A DNA stretch of 8,255 nt from an uncultured Campylobacter sp. GTDB lineage: Bacteria; Campylobacterota; Campylobacteria; Campylobacterales; Campylobacteraceae. The stretch covers positions 1 to 8,255 of the forward strand of contig CALEHZ010000125.1 of the NCBI GenBank assembly GCA_937875715.1, in the 5' to 3' direction. The translations under genes and the position numbers were made by a program. Under the pieces are notes generated by a model. It made no database searches. It was not told where the DNA came from and worked only from the letters and a program-made list of their open reading frames with translations. Position 1 is the first letter of the stretch, and each line of letters begins with the position of its first letter. Positions 6,717-8,255 of this stretch are shown here, in pieces.

Positions 6717-7355
6717 ATGTTACAAGCACAAAACCTTTCTCATTCTTTTGAATACACACTTTTTGATGAAGTAAATTTAGATATAAATCAAGGTTCAACT
6801 ACTGCTATTGTTGGTGCTAGTGGCTCTGGTAAAAGCACGATTTTACACATTTTAAGCACACTTTTAAAGCCAAAGTCTGGTCAAGTGATTTACAATGAAA
6901 AAAATCTTTATAGCCTAAGCGATGATGAGCTTTTAAATATCCGCAGGCGTGAGTTTGGCATTATTTTTCAGGCGCATTATCTTTTTCGTGGATTTAGCGC
7001 TGGTGAAAATATCGAGCTAGCAAGCATTTTAAGTGGGCAAAAAATAGATGAAAATATACTAAAAAGGCTTGGAATTGATGAGCTTTTAGCACAAAAAGCA
7101 AGTGAGCTAAGTGGCGGTCAGCAACAGCGCGTAAGTATAGCAAGAGTTCTAGCAAAAAAACCAAAAATCATCTTTGCTGACGAGCCAACTGGAAATCTAG
7201 ATAGCAATACAGCTGGTGATGTAATGAGCGTGCTTTGTGAGTATGTAAAAGAGACGAATTCTGCCCTTGTGCTTGTAACTCACGATGAAAAACTAGCTCA
7301 CAAAATGGACAGGCTTTATTTGCTTGAAAACAAGCTCTTAACAAGACAAAACTAA
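6717..7355 (+). CDS. ABC transporter ATP-binding protein, LolD/MacB/FtsE group
   Basis: This is a stand-alone 212-residue nucleotide-binding subunit that would power a separate membrane permease. All motifs are intact: Walker A GASGSGKST (33-41), Q-loop Q85 in GIIFQAHYLF, signature LSGGQ (131-135) followed by QQRVSIARVLA, Walker B IIFADE (151-156, catalytic E156), D-loop NLD (160-162) and H-loop H189 in LVTHD. The ADEPTGNLD string is typical of the LolD/MacB/FtsE group, so lipoprotein release or a related envelope function is the best guess. No permease gene is adjacent; the next gene is on the other strand and unrelated. The start has no recognisable ribosome binding site, but the N-terminus MLQAQNLSHSF aligns well with the family. 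It follows rpsB-tsf as Cj1180c does in C. jejuni, from memory. Confidence 0.93.
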   Translation: MLQAQNLSHSFEYTLFDEVNLDINQGSTTAIVGASGSGKSTILHILSTLLKPKSGQVIYNEKNLYSLSDDELLNIRRREFGIIFQAHYLFRGFSAGENIELASILSGQKIDENILKRLGIDELLAQKASELSGGQQQRVSIARVLAKKPKIIFADEPTGNLDSNTAGDVMSVLCEYVKETNSALVLVTHDEKLAHKMDRLYLLENKLLTRQN

Positions 7356-7357
7356 AA

Positions 7358-7615
7358 TACATTTTATAAAATTCACACTTCGTCATGGCTTTTTATCCGT
7401 CATTGCGAGATTTTTTTTATGGCAGCAAAAAATCGTGGCACCCAACGGGCCCAGAAGCAAAATCTCATTTGAATTTTATAAAATTCACTGATATTCACTG
7501 GGATTGCTCCCTTTACTTCGTTCGCCTCGCAATGACTGACAATTTGAATTTTATGGCTTATTAACTGCAGCAAGGCTGAATTTTATAAAATTCATAAAAT
7601 TTTATAAAATTCAGC
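7358..7615. repeat. 18-bp palindromes in the gap before the minus-strand gene
   Basis: Exact copies of TGAATTTTATAAAATTCA lie at 7470-7487 and 7577-7594, with 16-of-18 copies at 7358-7375 and 7596-7613. The last two overlap into a larger dyad with perfect 18-bp arms, GCTGAATTTTATAAAATT (7575-7592) and AATTTTATAAAATTCAGC (7598-7615), around a 5-base loop. That dyad lies 22 bases past the stop of the minus-strand gene, so it may act as its 3' hairpin, although no T run follows on either strand. Further fragments (TTGAATTTTATGG at 7543-7555, GTGAATTTTTATG at 7617-7629) suggest decayed copies. No gene is visible in the 281-base gap. Confidence 0.85.
7398..7536. repeat. Two facing GTCATTGCGAG-type repeats
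   Basis: GTCATTGCGAG (7399-7409) and its exact complement CTCGCAATGAC (7526-7536) are 11-bp ends facing each other across 116 bases. Each looks like one end of a short repeat unit. The left unit runs to about 7445 and ends in CGTGGCACCC; the right unit, read on the minus strand, runs from 7536 to about 7499 and ends in GCAATCCCA. I recall GTCATTGCGAG...GCAATCC as a short interspersed repeat seen in many unrelated bacterial genomes. The left unit also has an internal stem, GATTTTTT (7409-7416) with AAAAAATC (7427-7434). Local GC content is higher than in the flanks, as if inserted. Confidence 0.6.
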
Positions 7616-7636
7616 GGTGAATTTTTATGAAATCTT

Positions 7637-8255
7637 TTAATATTCACCAAAAAGGCTATGGACTTTATCTAAATCTAAATCATTAAGCCCAAGAGTTGCA
7701 AATGGTTGAACAACATCTGTATTATTTATTTCCTGATCGCCAAGGGTATCAAAAAATGAAAGCAATCTGCCTTGTTTATCTACAAATATATAATATCCTT
7801 CTTCCACCTTACCAGGAGTGCCATTATAAGTAGTAGCATCAATTAAATTCGATATATCATAAATCTCAGAATTTACAAACCACACTTTTTTTCCATCAAG
7901 TTCTACAGGACCAGACTCATTATCTATTTGCTCGGCATTTTTGCCATCTTCGGTAGAACCAGCTGTAAAAGTACGCATTACTTCATTTGTATCTATTTTA
8001 TCCACACCTAAAGTAAAATTGTATATTGCAATACTAATTCCATTATCCTCATTAAATTTAATGGTTTCACTAGCATTTGTAAGATTAATTGCCGCTAGGT
8101 TTTGAGCTAATTTAACTGAGATAGTATCGCCAGAATCTACATTAGTAAACAAACCACTATAGTCTACTACTTCATCTGTGCCAGTTACTTCAACAAAGTT
8201 AATATTGGCATCTACTTTGCCTAAATCTAGTGTATATCCATCACCTAGAGTAGTT
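7637..8255 (-). CDS. C-terminal part of an acidic secreted-type protein, RTX or S-layer like (partial)
   Basis: The frame is open from the window edge to the TAA at 7637-7639, giving 205 visible residues; the true start lies outside. The TTG at 8150-8152 in this frame is internal, because 34 more sense codons precede it. The visible protein has no cysteine, is strongly acidic, and is rich in Asp, Asn, Thr and Gly with alternating beta-type segments (LFTNVDSGDTISVKL, AINLTNASETIKFN). The stretch YNFTLGVDKID (visible residues 78-88) resembles the F..G.DKID segments near the C-terminus of RTX and S-layer proteins exported by type I secretion. That pathway uses an uncleaved C-terminal signal, which would be within the last ~60 residues ending in LFGEY. 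I see no GGxGxDxxx nonapeptide repeats in this portion. The family assignment is tentative; that it is a real coding region is well supported. Confidence 0.75.
   Translation of the reverse strand, partial: TTLGDGYTLDLGKVDANINFVEVTGTDEVVDYSGLFTNVDSGDTISVKLAQNLAAINLTNASETIKFNEDNGISIAIYNFTLGVDKIDTNEVMRTFTAGSTEDGKNAEQIDNESGPVELDGKKVWFVNSEIYDISNLIDATTYNGTPGKVEEGYYIFVDKQGRLLSFFDTLGDQEINNTDVVQPFATLGLNDLDLDKVHSLFGEY

Noticed and set aside
8150..8152. TTG as the true start of the minus-strand gene
   Set aside because: The frame stays open for 34 codons upstream to the window edge with the same composition, and there is no ribosome binding site in front of the TTG, so it is an internal leucine codon.

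Overview
The window is AT-rich, with the codon use and TTGCTATAAT-type promoters of Campylobacter. The gene order pepF-like / small protein / UvrD-type helicase, and separately rpsB / tsf / ABC ATPase, matches two blocks I recall from C. jejuni (Cj1099-Cj1101 and Cj1182c-Cj1180c). I therefore read it as a Campylobacter chromosome, species undetermined. I recalled that match and did not search for it.

Layout: (1) 1-160, a repeat-rich leader ending in a good promoter. (2) 161-4378, a tight three-gene operon: an M3-family oligoendopeptidase, a 141-aa protein whose second half looks to me like the ClpXP adaptor SspB, and a UvrD/Rep-family helicase. (3) 4379-4656, a gap with three copies of an 18-bp palindrome, then a promoter and a structured leader. 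(4) 4657-6529, rpsB-tsf (ribosomal protein S2 and EF-Ts). (5) 6530-6716, a strikingly long nested hairpin ending in a T run, probably the rpsB-tsf terminator. (6) 6717-7355, a LolD-like ABC ATPase with no permease beside it. (7) 7356-7636, a gap with more 18-bp palindromes and two facing copies of a GTCATTGCGAG-type repeat. (8) 7637-8255, on the minus strand, the C-terminal part of a cysteine-free acidic secreted-type protein that runs off the window.

The protein-coding content is mostly conserved housekeeping: peptide turnover, DNA repair, translation, and possibly lipoprotein transport. The less ordinary material is between genes. The 18-bp palindrome TGAATTTTATAAAATTCA occurs five times exactly plus several near copies, only in the gaps bounding the gene blocks, and those gaps are also where the order departs from the C. 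jejuni order I remember. I found no CRISPR array, tRNA, transposase or defence system. I see no clear undescribed multi-gene system. The best leads are the palindrome family, the rpsB leader structure, the nested hairpin after tsf and the SspB-like protein.
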